The notes under the pieces are model-generated. The model was not told the DNA's origin, did not search any database, and was given only the letters and a program-made list of their open reading frames with translations. Below, piece by piece: positions 8,937-18,050 of a DNA stretch of 64,000 bases; the stretch's first letter is position 1; each line of letters opens with the position of its first letter. Source of the DNA: Mycobacterium sp. 852002-51057_SCH5723018 (GTDB lineage Bacteria > Actinomycetota > Actinomycetes > Mycobacteriales > Mycobacteriaceae); assembly GCF_001667035.1 (NCBI RefSeq), contig NZ_LZIR01000023.1, positions 62,001 to 126,000 on the forward strand. Reading direction: 5' to 3'. The translations under genes were made by a program, and so were the position numbers.

Positions 8937-10430
8937 GTGACCGGAAGCGTCGCCGTGGTCGGTGCCGGACCGAGTGGACTGGTGGCAGCCCGATGGCTGG
9001 CGTCGCAGGGGTTCGAGCCCACGCTCTTCGAGCAGGGGTCGACGCTGGGCGGGCAGTGGGCGGCTCTGGACGGTTCTAGCGGCATCTGGCCGAGCATGCA
9101 CACCAACAGCAGTCGCACCATGACCACCTTTAGCGACCTCGAGCACGACAACGACCGTGTCTACCAACCGAACTGCGAAATCCTCAACTATCTGCATCGC
9201 TATGCCGACGCATTTGGGCTGACGCCACGTATCCGGCTGCGCAACCGGGTCGAATTGATCCGACGCGACGGGTCGCGGTGGCTCGTGACGCACGGTGACG
9301 GGGACGAGCGCTTCGAGCGAGTGGTGGTGGCGAGTGGCAGGTTCAACCAGCCGGCCATCCCTGCCGTCGACGGGCTGGACACGTTCCGTGGCTCGGCAGG
9401 AGCCATGTCGACGTTTCATTATCGGGATGGCATGGCCTACCGCGGCAAGCGCGTTCTGGTTGCCGGCTCTGCAATCAGCGCGCTCGAGATCGCGTCGGAA
9501 CTGGCTCAGCTCGGTGCGGCGCGCGTCGTCGTGACGCAGCGCCGACAACGGTACGTCGTCCCCAAATTCGTCGCCGGTGTCCCCACCGATCAAGTGCTCT
9601 ACACGCGATACGGCGCCCTCGCCGACGAATCCCTTCCGGCGGAGGAGATCGATCGGCAGCTGAAAGAGATCGTGGTCGGTGCGGCAGGTAGGCCGGAACA
9701 CTACGGCGCGCCGCCGGCCGACCCGTCCCTTTTCTCGGCCGGCGTGACTCTCAGTCAGCACTACCTGCCGCTGGTGGCGGAGGGCCGGATTACGGTGCGG
9801 CCGTGGATGACGTCCGTCTCGGGGACGACGGTGACTTTTGCCGACGATCACGCCGAGGAATTCGACGGGATTGTGTTCGGGACCGGTTTCACGTTGCGTC
9901 TGCCGTTTCTGAGCGCAGACATCCGGGCGACCCTGGACCTTGACGCGGCGCACATGGACGCCGACCGCTATACCTTTCACCCCGGCCTTCCCGGACTGGC
10001 CTTCATGGGTATGTGGGACCAGTCGGGCGGATACTTTGTGCCGCTTGAACTTCAGGCCAGGTGGATCGCTTACACATGGGCCGGTGCCATCCCGGCTCTA
10101 GACGAGGGCGACCAGCGGCGGGCAATCGTTGCTTATCGCGCTCGTCGTGGAGCCTCACAGAAATCGCGGTTGAACCTGGTGGCTATCGCCTTCGCGCGCG
10201 CCGCCGGCGTCGAGCCGTGCCTGGACAACTGGCCGCACTTGCGCCGGGCGCTGTTGTTCGGTCCGCTGACACCGAGTTGTTTTCGGCTCGAGGGGCCCGA
10301 CGCGCTGCCCGACGCGCCGGAACGGTTCGCGCGCGAGGCAGCGGCATTCGGCGCCATCACCTCGAACGACATGACCGAGCGCGAACAGAACTACTGGTCG
10401 CTGCTCCACGGCCGCAATGCGGTTGGGTAG
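8937..10430 (+). CDS. FAD-dependent monooxygenase (flavin-containing monooxygenase-like)
   Basis: The protein of about 497 residues begins with the FAD-binding GxGxxG motif in VAVVGAGPSGLVAARWL. It carries a second dinucleotide-binding segment, VLVAGSAISALEIASELAQLGA, for NADPH, and a GTGF segment (FGTGFTLRLPF) near the C-terminal part. This is the two-dinucleotide layout of flavin-containing and Baeyer-Villiger-like monooxygenases. In the NADPH motif the usual GxGxSG reads AGSAISA, a slight degeneration. The GTG at 8937 is used because the flavin motif starts three residues later; the open frame extends upstream into the exporter gene. Substrate unknown. Confidence 0.88.
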   Translation: MTGSVAVVGAGPSGLVAARWLASQGFEPTLFEQGSTLGGQWAALDGSSGIWPSMHTNSSRTMTTFSDLEHDNDRVYQPNCEILNYLHRYADAFGLTPRIRLRNRVELIRRDGSRWLVTHGDGDERFERVVVASGRFNQPAIPAVDGLDTFRGSAGAMSTFHYRDGMAYRGKRVLVAGSAISALEIASELAQLGAARVVVTQRRQRYVVPKFVAGVPTDQVLYTRYGALADESLPAEEIDRQLKEIVVGAAGRPEHYGAPPADPSLFSAGVTLSQHYLPLVAEGRITVRPWMTSVSGTTVTFADDHAEEFDGIVFGTGFTLRLPFLSADIRATLDLDAAHMDADRYTFHPGLPGLAFMGMWDQSGGYFVPLELQARWIAYTWAGAIPALDEGDQRRAIVAYRARRGASQKSRLNLVAIAFARAAGVEPCLDNWPHLRRALLFGPLTPSCFRLEGPDALPDAPERFAREAAAFGAITSNDMTEREQNYWSLLHGRNAVG

Positions 10431-10462
10431 AACCCGACATCGTCGTGGAGTTAGTGGCCTTG

Positions 10463-11190
<728 letters not shown>

Positions 11191-11244
11191 CTGATTTACA
11201 TTCGCTGGCGTGCCTCGTCGCCTTTCGTGGCGGCGGGTTTTTCG

Positions 11245-11260
11245 TGTACCATCTGGTACA
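11245..11260. promoter_or_regulatory. Perfect palindrome TGTACCA-TC-TGGTACA: candidate TetR operator
   Basis: Seven-base arms separated by two bases form a perfect 16-bp inverted repeat whose last base is the A of the SRPBCC gene's ATG. A repressor here would block both transcription and initiation. The TetR gene at the end of the same two-gene transcript is the natural candidate for autoregulation. Confidence 0.7.
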
Positions 11261-11706
11261 TGATTACCGAAAGCAGCGTGGCGATCGACGCGCCGGCGTC
11301 CCTGGTGTGGGAGGTCTTCACCGACGTCGAGCGTTGGCCCGAGTGGACCGCCTCGGTCACCGAGCTCGTCGGCCTCGACGGGCCTGAACTCGCCGTAGGC
11401 AAGCGTTTCCAGATCAAACAACCCAAGCTGCCTACGCTCGTGTGGCAGGTCACCGACCTGGAACCGGGCGTTTCCTGGTCCTGGGCGCAACGGTCTGCCG
11501 GGGGCTCGACGCGCGCTCACCACACGCTGAGTCCGCTCTCCGAAGGCGGCACGCTGGTGCGGCAGACGCTGGACCCGCGTGGTCCGATCGGCGCGATCGT
11601 GGGTCGGCTCATGCGCGGCACGACGCGGCGCTACCTGGCGATGGAGGCCCAAGGCCTGAAGGCCCGCAGCGAGGAGCTGCGCCACTCGCATGGCCCGGCC
11701 TCCTGA
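11260..11706 (+). CDS. SRPBCC (START-like) family protein
   Basis: A 148-residue protein of the polyketide cyclase/SRPBCC type. It starts ITESSVAIDAPASLVWEVFTDVERWPEWT, the typical first strand and helices of the ligand-binding fold, split here only by the reading limit, and ends in a long C-terminal helix. These proteins bind hydrophobic ligands, and some are cyclases or lipid carriers. The ATG at 11260 directly adjoins a perfect 16-bp palindrome. The gene overlaps the downstream TetR by 17 nt, so the two are probably translated together. Ligand unknown. Confidence 0.85.
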   Translation: MITESSVAIDAPASLVWEVFTDVERWPEWTASVTELVGLDGPELAVGKRFQIKQPKLPTLVWQVTDLEPGVSWSWAQRSAGGSTRAHHTLSPLSEGGTLVRQTLDPRGPIGAIVGRLMRGTTRRYLAMEAQGLKARSEELRHSHGPAS

Positions 11707-12277
11707 TCTCAAGCGGCGCCAGCAGTTGCTCGCCGCGCTCGTCGACGAGTTCGCCGCGGGGGGCATCGGGGACCGCTCGCTGCGTGACGTGGCCGCGGCG
11801 GTGGGCACCAGCCACCGCATGCTGCTCCACCACTTCGCCTCGCGCGACGAGCTGCTCCTAGCGATCGTCGATGAGGTCGAGCGCCGCCAGATGACGCTAT
11901 TGTCCGAACTGCCCACCGAGCCTGCCGAGGCGATGGTCGCCATGTGGGCCAACCTGTGCAGGCCGGAGCTACGTCCGTTCGAGCGCCTGTTCTTCGAGTG
12001 CTACGCCCGCGGCGCGCAGGGCGAGCAGCCGTTCGTCCGCATGGTGCCGGGCGCCGTCGATGCGTGGCTGGCCGAGATCGACAGGGCGACCGGCGGGACC
12101 GCCGATGCTGCGCTGGCGCGGCTGGGACTCGCTGTCACGCGCGGGCTGCTCCTCGACCTGGTGGCCACGGACGACGACGCGGGCGTCGCGGCGGCGGTCC
12201 AGGCCTTTGTGGACCTCATCCGGCGAGCCGGTGTGCCCGCGCCGACGATCGTCCCCGGCGCGGCGACGCGTCACTAG
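11690..12277 (+). CDS. TetR family transcriptional regulator
   Basis: A 195-residue protein with an N-terminal TetR helix-turn-helix (RSLRDVAAAVGTSHRMLLHHF) and a helical C-terminal domain. It overlaps the SRPBCC gene by 17 nt, and its 3' end overlaps the convergent F420 oxidoreductase gene by 4 nt. The perfect palindrome at the head of the transcript (11245-11260) is a likely binding site, suggesting negative autoregulation with the SRPBCC protein as co-regulated ligand binder (inference). Confidence 0.9.
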   Translation: MARPPDLKRRQQLLAALVDEFAAGGIGDRSLRDVAAAVGTSHRMLLHHFASRDELLLAIVDEVERRQMTLLSELPTEPAEAMVAMWANLCRPELRPFERLFFECYARGAQGEQPFVRMVPGAVDAWLAEIDRATGGTADAALARLGLAVTRGLLLDLVATDDDAGVAAAVQAFVDLIRRAGVPAPTIVPGAATRH

Positions 12278-13104
12278 CTGCGGTACCGACTGACCGAGGC
12301 GGCGTATTCGTCGAGCACTTTCAGCGATTCGTCGCGTGGCCGCGTGGGCAACAGCAGCGCCACCTGGTCGAAACCCAGGTCTTCGACGGCGCGCCAGTAC
12401 CCGTGGTCGTCGGGCGTGCCGAACATCGCCAGGGGGACGTCGTGGCCGGCGCCGTCGCGCAACTGGCCGACGCGTTTGGCGAGCTCTTCGACGGGGAGCG
12501 GGTTGGATATCCAGCCCGCGTCGTGCCGAATTACCCGCTTGACCGTGGCATCGGAGTTGCCGCCGATGAAGATGGGCGGATGCGGTTGCCGCACCGGCTT
12601 GGGGCGACTGTACGACGGCGGGAAGTCAACATATTTGCCGTGATACTCGGCGGGCTCGGCGGTCCAGATCGCCTTGATGGCCTCGATGCGCTCATCCAGC
12701 AGCGCCCCGCGTGTCTTTGGGTCGGTGCCATGGTCGCGCATCTCCTCGAGATTCCACCCGGCGCCCACGCCGAACACGAACCGGCCGCCCGAAATCAGGT
12801 CGATGCTCGCGGCTTCCTTGGCGGTGGTGATCGGGTCACGCTGAATGAGCAGCGCGATCCCGGTGAACAGCTCGATCTTTGACGTGACCGCCGCCGCGGC
12901 GGCCAGCGTGACGAACGGGTCGAGTGTGCGGTAGTAGATCGACGGCAGTTCGCCCCCTAGGGGATATGGCGTTTCTCGGCTGGCCGGGATGTGAGTGTGT
13001 TCAGCGATCACCAGCGACTCAAATCCCCGCTCTTCGATCGCACGTGCCAGCGACACCGTGTCGATGCTGTCGTCGTTGACGAACGTGGAGATCCCGAACT
13101 TCAT
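12274..13104 (-). CDS. LLM class F420-dependent oxidoreductase
   Basis: A 276-residue luciferase-like monooxygenase fold protein. The N-terminal strand MKFGISTF, FESLVIAEHTHIP, the TGIALLIQRDP strand and FGVGAGWNLEEM with RIEAIKAIW are family hallmarks. Mycobacterial members use coenzyme F420 for hydride transfer and act in the cytosol on varied substrates. AGGGGTAGCG before the ATG supports the start at 13104. It is convergent with the TetR gene, overlapping by 4 nt. It is one of three LLM genes in the window; the substrate cannot be inferred. Confidence 0.92.
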   Translation of the reverse strand: MKFGISTFVNDDSIDTVSLARAIEERGFESLVIAEHTHIPASRETPYPLGGELPSIYYRTLDPFVTLAAAAAVTSKIELFTGIALLIQRDPITTAKEAASIDLISGGRFVFGVGAGWNLEEMRDHGTDPKTRGALLDERIEAIKAIWTAEPAEYHGKYVDFPPSYSRPKPVRQPHPPIFIGGNSDATVKRVIRHDAGWISNPLPVEELAKRVGQLRDGAGHDVPLAMFGTPDDHGYWRAVEDLGFDQVALLLPTRPRDESLKVLDEYAASVSRYRS

Positions 13105-13321
13105 GCGCTACCCCTGTCTTTCCCTGTCTGTCGGCTTCGGGTGGCCAAACACCCCCGAACAACCCGTTATTCCGCCGCATGGGGGCGGTGGCGCGGCCGC
13201 CGACAAGTCGGGGCGACCGAGGATTGGCGCCAGAGCCTGGGCAGGCACCGTGTGGTTCGATCGGTATCAGCAGGTTGCGCTTGTTCTCGGCCACCGAAGG
13301 AAAACAACGCTAAGGAGAAAA

Positions 13322-14785
13322 GTGACAGCACGGCTCGGCGGGTTCTTCGTGGTCCCGTTCTTCTTGGCGCTGACGGTACTGCTGGCTCCGTCTGTATCGG
13401 CGGACACCTACACGGACCAGGTAGTGAGCCGGTTCGACGCCCAGACCCATGTGGTGGCCGACTCGGCCGCGAATCCGCCGCTGCAGAACCCCGACAGACT
13501 GAACCGGCAGATCCTCACCAGCCGGTGGACATGGAGCCCGGCACCTCCCGTCTGGGTGGCGGCGGTGGCCCCCAGCCAGACCGGCGTGACGACGGCGGAC
13601 GCTCTCCACAACGCCTTCCTCGGCCGCGATCCCGGGTTCAGCGGAGTCGTCCTGGTGATCGACTCCAAGGGCTACCACGTGCGCGCCTACAACGTTCCGA
13701 AGGTGATCGCGGACAGCGTCGACCCGTTCATGAGTCAGGCGGCCCGCGACCACCGCAACGACCCGTACGGCGCGACCAGTGCGTTCGTCACCAAGCTCGC
13801 CGACGTGAGCGTGGCATCCGGTGGGCCGGCGACCACCTCGCCCGTTGCGAACGCCAAGCACACCAGCGGGACGTCGCTGTGGGCAGCGCTGGTCATCATC
13901 GGCATCCTTCTTGCGGTGCCTGGCCTGATTTGGTTCCTTGTGCGTCGGAATCGCAAGCGGCGCAAGGACGCCGACGCGCGCGACCAGGTCAAGCAGGAAC
14001 TGATCGCCGCCGAGTCCGATGCCAGCGACCTCGCGAACGCGGTGTTGAACAACAGCAGCATCGACGTCAGCGCCGAGTCTTTGAAGGCCAACTCGAGCCT
14101 GTACGACGCCCGCAAGGCATACGAGGCGGGTGATTACACCGCCGCGCAAGCGCACCTCGCCGTGGTGCGGTCGACTGCTGCCAAAGCCAACCGCAAGCTC
14201 AACCCGCATGAGTCGGGCGGCTACCCGCCGAGACAGCCCCAGCCGGATGTGGATGCGGTGACATCGGTGCCGGAAGGGGAACGCAAGCAGGCGACGGTGC
14301 GGGCGAAGGACCCCGACAGCGGTAACTACGTGACAATCAACAACAACAACTACAGCACCACGCAGCAGCCGGGCTACGCGAACTACTATCCGGGTGGCTA
14401 CCACAACGGAGTCTTCTTCTACCCGGGCTTCTATCCGTACCCGTTCTGGGGTCCGGGCTGGGGCTGGGCGCTCACCGACGTGCTGTTGATGGATGCGTTG
14501 CTCGACGACCATTGGGGCGGCAGCTACGAGCGCGGCTTCGAGGATGGTCGAGATTCGGCGTGGGCAGATTCCAACGTCGCCGACAGCGGTCAAAGCCCCA
14601 GTTACGACAGCCAGCAGGGCGATGTCGGCTTCGACGGAAACTACGAGTACTCCGGCGGCGGCGACACCGGGTTCGGCGGCAGCGACTACTCCGGCGGTAA
14701 TGATTCCGGCGGCGGCAGCTTCGATTTCGGCGGATCGGACTTCGGCGGCGGATTCGACTCGGGCGGCGGAGATTCCGGATTCTAA
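13322..14785 (+). CDS. Secreted/membrane TPM-like protein with Gly/Asp/Ser-rich tail
   Basis: The 487-residue protein has a cleavable-looking signal peptide (about 1-27, ending SVSA). An extracytoplasmic domain of about 150 residues follows and resembles the TPM fold (GVVLVIDSKGYHVRAY). There is one membrane helix at about 186-207 followed by the basic stop RRNRKRRK. The C-terminus is then an alpha-helical segment, an aromatic GYANYYPGG region and a low-complexity tail of GGxDSGG-like repeats. The GTG start is supported by AAGGAGAAA 5 nt upstream; the open frame upstream of it has no signal. This is the architecture of TPM-domain envelope proteins, whose function is poorly known. A hairpin follows the stop. 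Confidence 0.8.
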   Translation: MTARLGGFFVVPFFLALTVLLAPSVSADTYTDQVVSRFDAQTHVVADSAANPPLQNPDRLNRQILTSRWTWSPAPPVWVAAVAPSQTGVTTADALHNAFLGRDPGFSGVVLVIDSKGYHVRAYNVPKVIADSVDPFMSQAARDHRNDPYGATSAFVTKLADVSVASGGPATTSPVANAKHTSGTSLWAALVIIGILLAVPGLIWFLVRRNRKRRKDADARDQVKQELIAAESDASDLANAVLNNSSIDVSAESLKANSSLYDARKAYEAGDYTAAQAHLAVVRSTAAKANRKLNPHESGGYPPRQPQPDVDAVTSVPEGERKQATVRAKDPDSGNYVTINNNNYSTTQQPGYANYYPGGYHNGVFFYPGFYPYPFWGPGWGWALTDVLLMDALLDDHWGGSYERGFEDGRDSAWADSNVADSGQSPSYDSQQGDVGFDGNYEYSGGGDTGFGGSDYSGGNDSGGGSFDFGGSDFGGGFDSGGGDSGF

Positions 14786-14791
14786 ACATAT

Positions 14792-14818
14792 TGAGCGGCA
14801 ACGTGATTCGGCCGCTCA
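14792..14818. terminator. Hairpin between convergent genes
   Basis: TGAGCGGC (14792-14799) and GCCGCTCA (14811-14818) form a perfect 8-bp stem with an 11-nt loop. It begins 7 nt after the TPM-like gene and lies just before the convergent lyase gene ends. There is no long U-tract, as is usual for mycobacterial terminators. It could serve both strands. Confidence 0.6.
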
Positions 14819-14835
14819 TCCGGCTCGGTGCTGGC

Positions 14836-15684
14836 TTAGCGACCTGTGGCGCGCGGATCGATGAGTTCGTTGAAGTCGCCCACGGTATAGATGTCGTCGG
14901 CATAGTGGAACGACCCGTCGTCAAGCACTTCCCGTGCGGCGCGAACGACGGCGGTCAGGGCGGCGCGGCAAAAGGAGGTACCGATCGTCACCCTGCGTAC
15001 GCCCAACTCCTTGAGCTCGCCGAGGGTTAAGCCGGCCGGCCCGAAACCGGCAACGTAGTTGACGGGTTTGGTGACGCTGGTGCAGGCCAGGCGAAGCGCT
15101 GCGGCGTCCGGAAGGCCTGGCGCGTAAAGCACATCGGCCCCGGCGTCTTCGAACGCTTGCAGCCTGGACACCGTGTCGTCGAGATCGGGACGGGCGCGAA
15201 TGAAATTTTCCGCACGCGCCGTCAAGGTGAAGGGATAGGGCAGCGCCCGCGCGGCGTCGACAGCCGCCTGCACTCGCTCGACGGCCAGCCCACGGGGAAG
15301 GATCGGGTCGTCCTGCCGGTAGGTTGCGTCTTCTATCGAGGCCCCGGCCAAACCGATCTGGCCGGCAAGCCGCACCGTCTGCGCGACCGCCTCGGGTGAT
15401 TCTCCGAAGCCGTTCTCCAGGTCCGCGGTCACCGGCAGGGGAGTTGCGTCGACGATGCTGCGGACATGCTCGAGCGTTTCCTCTCTGCTGACCGCGCCAT
15501 CACCGTCACGCCGGCCCAAGGAGAACGCCAGACCTGCGCTAGTGGTTGCCAATCCGGGAAACCCCAGGTTGGCGAATAGGCGGGCGGTACCGATGTCCCA
15601 CGGATTGGGCAGCACCAGCACCTCACCGCTTGCGTGGAGCTCTCGGAATCGTTTGCCCCGCCGGGCCCATTCACTGTTATCCAC
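14836..15684 (-). CDS. Isocitrate lyase/PEP mutase family protein
   Basis: A 282-residue TIM-barrel protein of the PEP mutase/isocitrate lyase superfamily. It shows LPNPWDIGTARLF, PVTADLENGFG with the Mg-binding Asp, ASIEDATY and LTARAENF. The flexible KKCG loop of true isocitrate lyases is missing, so it belongs to the oxaloacetase/2-methylisocitrate lyase-like branch, which cleaves or rearranges short 2-oxo or hydroxy acids. The GTG at 15684 is preferred because AGGAGACGGGAG lies just upstream; another GTG at 15729 is in frame. Downstream is a hairpin and the convergent TPM-like gene. Confidence 0.87.
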   Translation of the reverse strand: MDNSEWARRGKRFRELHASGEVLVLPNPWDIGTARLFANLGFPGLATTSAGLAFSLGRRDGDGAVSREETLEHVRSIVDATPLPVTADLENGFGESPEAVAQTVRLAGQIGLAGASIEDATYRQDDPILPRGLAVERVQAAVDAARALPYPFTLTARAENFIRARPDLDDTVSRLQAFEDAGADVLYAPGLPDAAALRLACTSVTKPVNYVAGFGPAGLTLGELKELGVRRVTIGTSFCRAALTAVVRAAREVLDDGSFHYADDIYTVGDFNELIDPRATGR

Positions 15685-15740
15685 ATCCGCTCCCGTCTCC
15701 TGTCTGCAAGCCGGTATAGCACCGGCCACCGACAGGCGGG

Positions 15741-16802
15741 TTAAAGGTGATGAGCCTGGTTGCCGCCGCGGCGTTTGGCGATGTACATCGCGGTGTCCGC
15801 CACGTCGACGATCTTTTCGATGAAGCCGGCGATGTCGGGGATGCCCAGTGAGGGCAGCTCGGCGGTCGCGGTGCCGATGCTGGCCGTCACCTGGTGGGGA
15901 AGGGTTGCGATGGCCGAGCGCAGTTGCGCAGAGGTGGAGTCGGCGTTCGGCGATGGGCTCATGACGGCGATGAGGAATTCCTCGCCGCCCGCGCGGCAGA
16001 GCACCGATGTCGGCGCCGTACGCTGGCGCAGCACATCGGCGACGGCGGTCAGCGCCCGGTCGCCGGCGGCGTGCCCGAAGGTGTCGTTAACGCGTTTGAA
16101 CGCATCGAGGTCGAGCATGACCACGATCAGGTGGGTATCCGCCGCGCGCGGGTCGGCGAGTCGACGGGTGAGAGCGGCGGTGAAGCCGCGGCGGTTCAGC
16201 AGCCCGGTCAGTGCGTCTTGGTCCGCGCGTACCGCGTAGGTTCCCATAGCTCGTGACATCCCGCGCATGACCAGGGGCGTTGACAAGTTGAGAATGGAAA
16301 TCACCCACAGCGCAGCCAGCGCCGTGCCAATGTCGGCCTCAAAAGCCAGATGCGCCGAGACCACGGCGGCAACCGGGATCGCCACAGCAACGTTGAAGAC
16401 CAGAAGTCTGTTGCTATGGAACAGCGCGATATACCCGCCATTGGTCGCCATGGCGCAGCAACCCAACGCTGCCAAGGTGACCGTGGGCTGGGCCAAGCTC
16501 CAGCCGGCGATGCACAACGCGCCGACAACTCCGAAAGTCTGGGATTGAAGTCGGTTCGGCCAGCGGGTCAACCAGAAGACGCTCACTCCGAGAATGAAGA
16601 TCGCCGCCGTCGCGTCAAGGATCACAATCTCGGCGGTCGGATGGCGGGTGCTCAGGAAGGAGGTCACCGGGACAAGCACCGTCATCGAGCTGACGACGGC
16701 CAGGGTCCACTGTGCTGAGCGAATTATTCCGCGCTCGCGCAGGATGTCCGTGATCCAGTCGAACTGATCCGGCTGACCCAGCCACGACTTGAACCAGGAC
16801 AC
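15741..16802 (-). CDS. Membrane-bound diguanylate cyclase (GGDEF domain), paralogue of 5374-6459
   Basis: Starting at the GTG at 16802 the protein has 353 residues and aligns without gaps to the cyclase at 5374-6459. The N-terminal QPDQFDW matches QPDHYDW there, WPNRLQS matches WPTRIQS, FHSNRLLVF matches FHSARLLVF, and GGEEF is at 272-276 in both. Metal ligands are in LDLDAFK (Asp231, Asp233). The GGAGAGGGGG stretch upstream supports this GTG. The frame continues upstream, but the extra residues have no counterpart in the paralogue. There is no RxxD inhibitory site before GGEEF. Several membrane segments in the N-terminal half probably sense an unknown signal. Confidence 0.92.
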   Translation of the reverse strand: MSWFKSWLGQPDQFDWITDILRERGIIRSAQWTLAVVSSMTVLVPVTSFLSTRHPTAEIVILDATAAIFILGVSVFWLTRWPNRLQSQTFGVVGALCIAGWSLAQPTVTLAALGCCAMATNGGYIALFHSNRLLVFNVAVAIPVAAVVSAHLAFEADIGTALAALWVISILNLSTPLVMRGMSRAMGTYAVRADQDALTGLLNRRGFTAALTRRLADPRAADTHLIVVMLDLDAFKRVNDTFGHAAGDRALTAVADVLRQRTAPTSVLCRAGGEEFLIAVMSPSPNADSTSAQLRSAIATLPHQVTASIGTATAELPSLGIPDIAGFIEKIVDVADTAMYIAKRRGGNQAHHL

Positions 16803-17069
16803 GCTCCACACACCCCCTCTCCGGCGATAGCTCACCATCAAACAGGGATCAGCGAAACAAAATGTCCGAATGGACGAATCCATCACGGGCCCGGCCGGAA
16901 ATCCTGGGTTGACCGGTCGGCCCGGCAATGATTTAGGAAATGCGGGGGCGGTTCGATGGGCGACCGTGCTTCGTGGTGACGTTTGCTCCAAAACTTCGGC
17001 AGGAGAAGAGGTCTCGCGCTCAGCTGCCGAGCAGCCCTCGGGTGCACGTACGGCAGAACGGCCCCTGCG

Positions 17070-17909
17070 CTACTTGAGCATGCTCCCCGCGTCAACGGTG
17101 ACGGGAAGACCTGTGACGTAACGGGATTCATCCGATGCCAGGAACAGCACCGCGTTGCTGATGTCCACCGGCTCCACCCAGCCGATCGGCAGAACGTGCA
17201 TGAACTGCGCGGCGACCTTGAGGTCGTCGGGACCCGGGCTTTCGAGATCGGGCCGAAATAGCTTCATCGTCCCCTCGTTCATGAACATCGGGGTGTTCAC
17301 GTTGGTCGGGTGAACGGAGTTGACGCGGATGAAGTGCCGGCCAAGTTCGACGGCGAAGGTGCGCATCAGGCCCACGACACCGTGTTTCGCGGCGATGTAA
17401 TGACCGGTGTGCGGGTAGGCCTTGAGTCCGCCGACTGAGCTGGTCAGGATGATCGATCCGCCTTCGCCCTGGGAAATCAGGTGTGGGACACCGGATTTGA
17501 CGGTTTTCCAGACTCCCGAGAGGTTGACGTCGATCATATCGCGCCAGTCGTCCTCCGACGTCTTGTCAAGGGTCTGCCCGCCGTTGCCGATTCCTGCGTT
17601 TGCGCAAATGATGTCCAGGCGGCCGAGCTGCCCGACACCGCTGTCCACAGCCGCTTTCAGAGCTTCATAATCACGAACATCGACCTCGGCCGTCACGATG
17701 CGGCGGTTCAAGCCTTTTATGATGTCGGCGGTCTCGGCGAGGTCATCCGGTGTCGACGGCGGGATCTCGGTGTTGCTGCTGACCGGCTTGCAGATGTCGA
17801 CCGCGATGATGTCGGCGCCCTCTTGCGCCAGGCGCACCGCGTGGCTGCGTCCCTGGCCGCGTGCCGCGCCGGTGATGAACGCAACCTTGCCCTCAACTCG
17901 TCCACCCAT
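17070..17909 (-). CDS. Mycofactocin-type SDR family oxidoreductase
   Basis: A 279-residue short-chain dehydrogenase. Its cofactor motif is TGAARGQGRSHAVRLAQEGA (from residue 13), continuing IIAVDIC; this long form, with an insertion after strand 2, marks the mycofactocin-associated SDR group, whose NAD is thought to stay bound and be re-oxidised by mycofactocin. The catalytic triad is Ser157 or Ser158, Tyr171 and Lys175 (HYIAAKHG). GAGGTG precedes the ATG. A TCGATCGATC-containing site sits about 20-30 nt upstream, and a related site lies between the neighbouring TetR and P450 genes, pointing to one regulon. Likely substrate class: alcohols or hydroxylated lipids (inference). Confidence 0.9.
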   Translation of the reverse strand: MGGRVEGKVAFITGAARGQGRSHAVRLAQEGADIIAVDICKPVSSNTEIPPSTPDDLAETADIIKGLNRRIVTAEVDVRDYEALKAAVDSGVGQLGRLDIICANAGIGNGGQTLDKTSEDDWRDMIDVNLSGVWKTVKSGVPHLISQGEGGSIILTSSVGGLKAYPHTGHYIAAKHGVVGLMRTFAVELGRHFIRVNSVHPTNVNTPMFMNEGTMKLFRPDLESPGPDDLKVAAQFMHVLPIGWVEPVDISNAVLFLASDESRYVTGLPVTVDAGSMLK

Positions 17910-17927
17910 GATTGCACCTCACTCGAT

Positions 17928-17942
17928 TTTGTCGATCGATCA
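17928..17942. promoter_or_regulatory. TetR-type operator copy 1 (TTTGTCGATCGATCA)
   Basis: This site lies about 20-33 nt upstream of the SDR start codon. Its core TCGATCGATCA is identical to the core of the site in the TetR/P450 divergent region at 18725-18744. Sharing a core of 11 bases between two promoters 800 nt apart suggests the TetR encoded between them binds both. Confidence 0.65.
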
Positions 17943-18050
17943 GGAAGGGTGGCACTAATCCGGTGCGGTGTCAACAGGCGGCTCCCCAATCGACCGAGTG
18001 GTACGCGGCCGGACGGAAGGTCACCACGCACTCGAAGGTCGCGAGCGGGG

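Noticed and set aside
13310..14593. A 427-residue frame antisense to the TPM-like gene
   Set aside because: It has no domain, an antisense-like Val/Arg/His-rich composition, and overlaps a gene with a signal peptide and good ribosome binding site.
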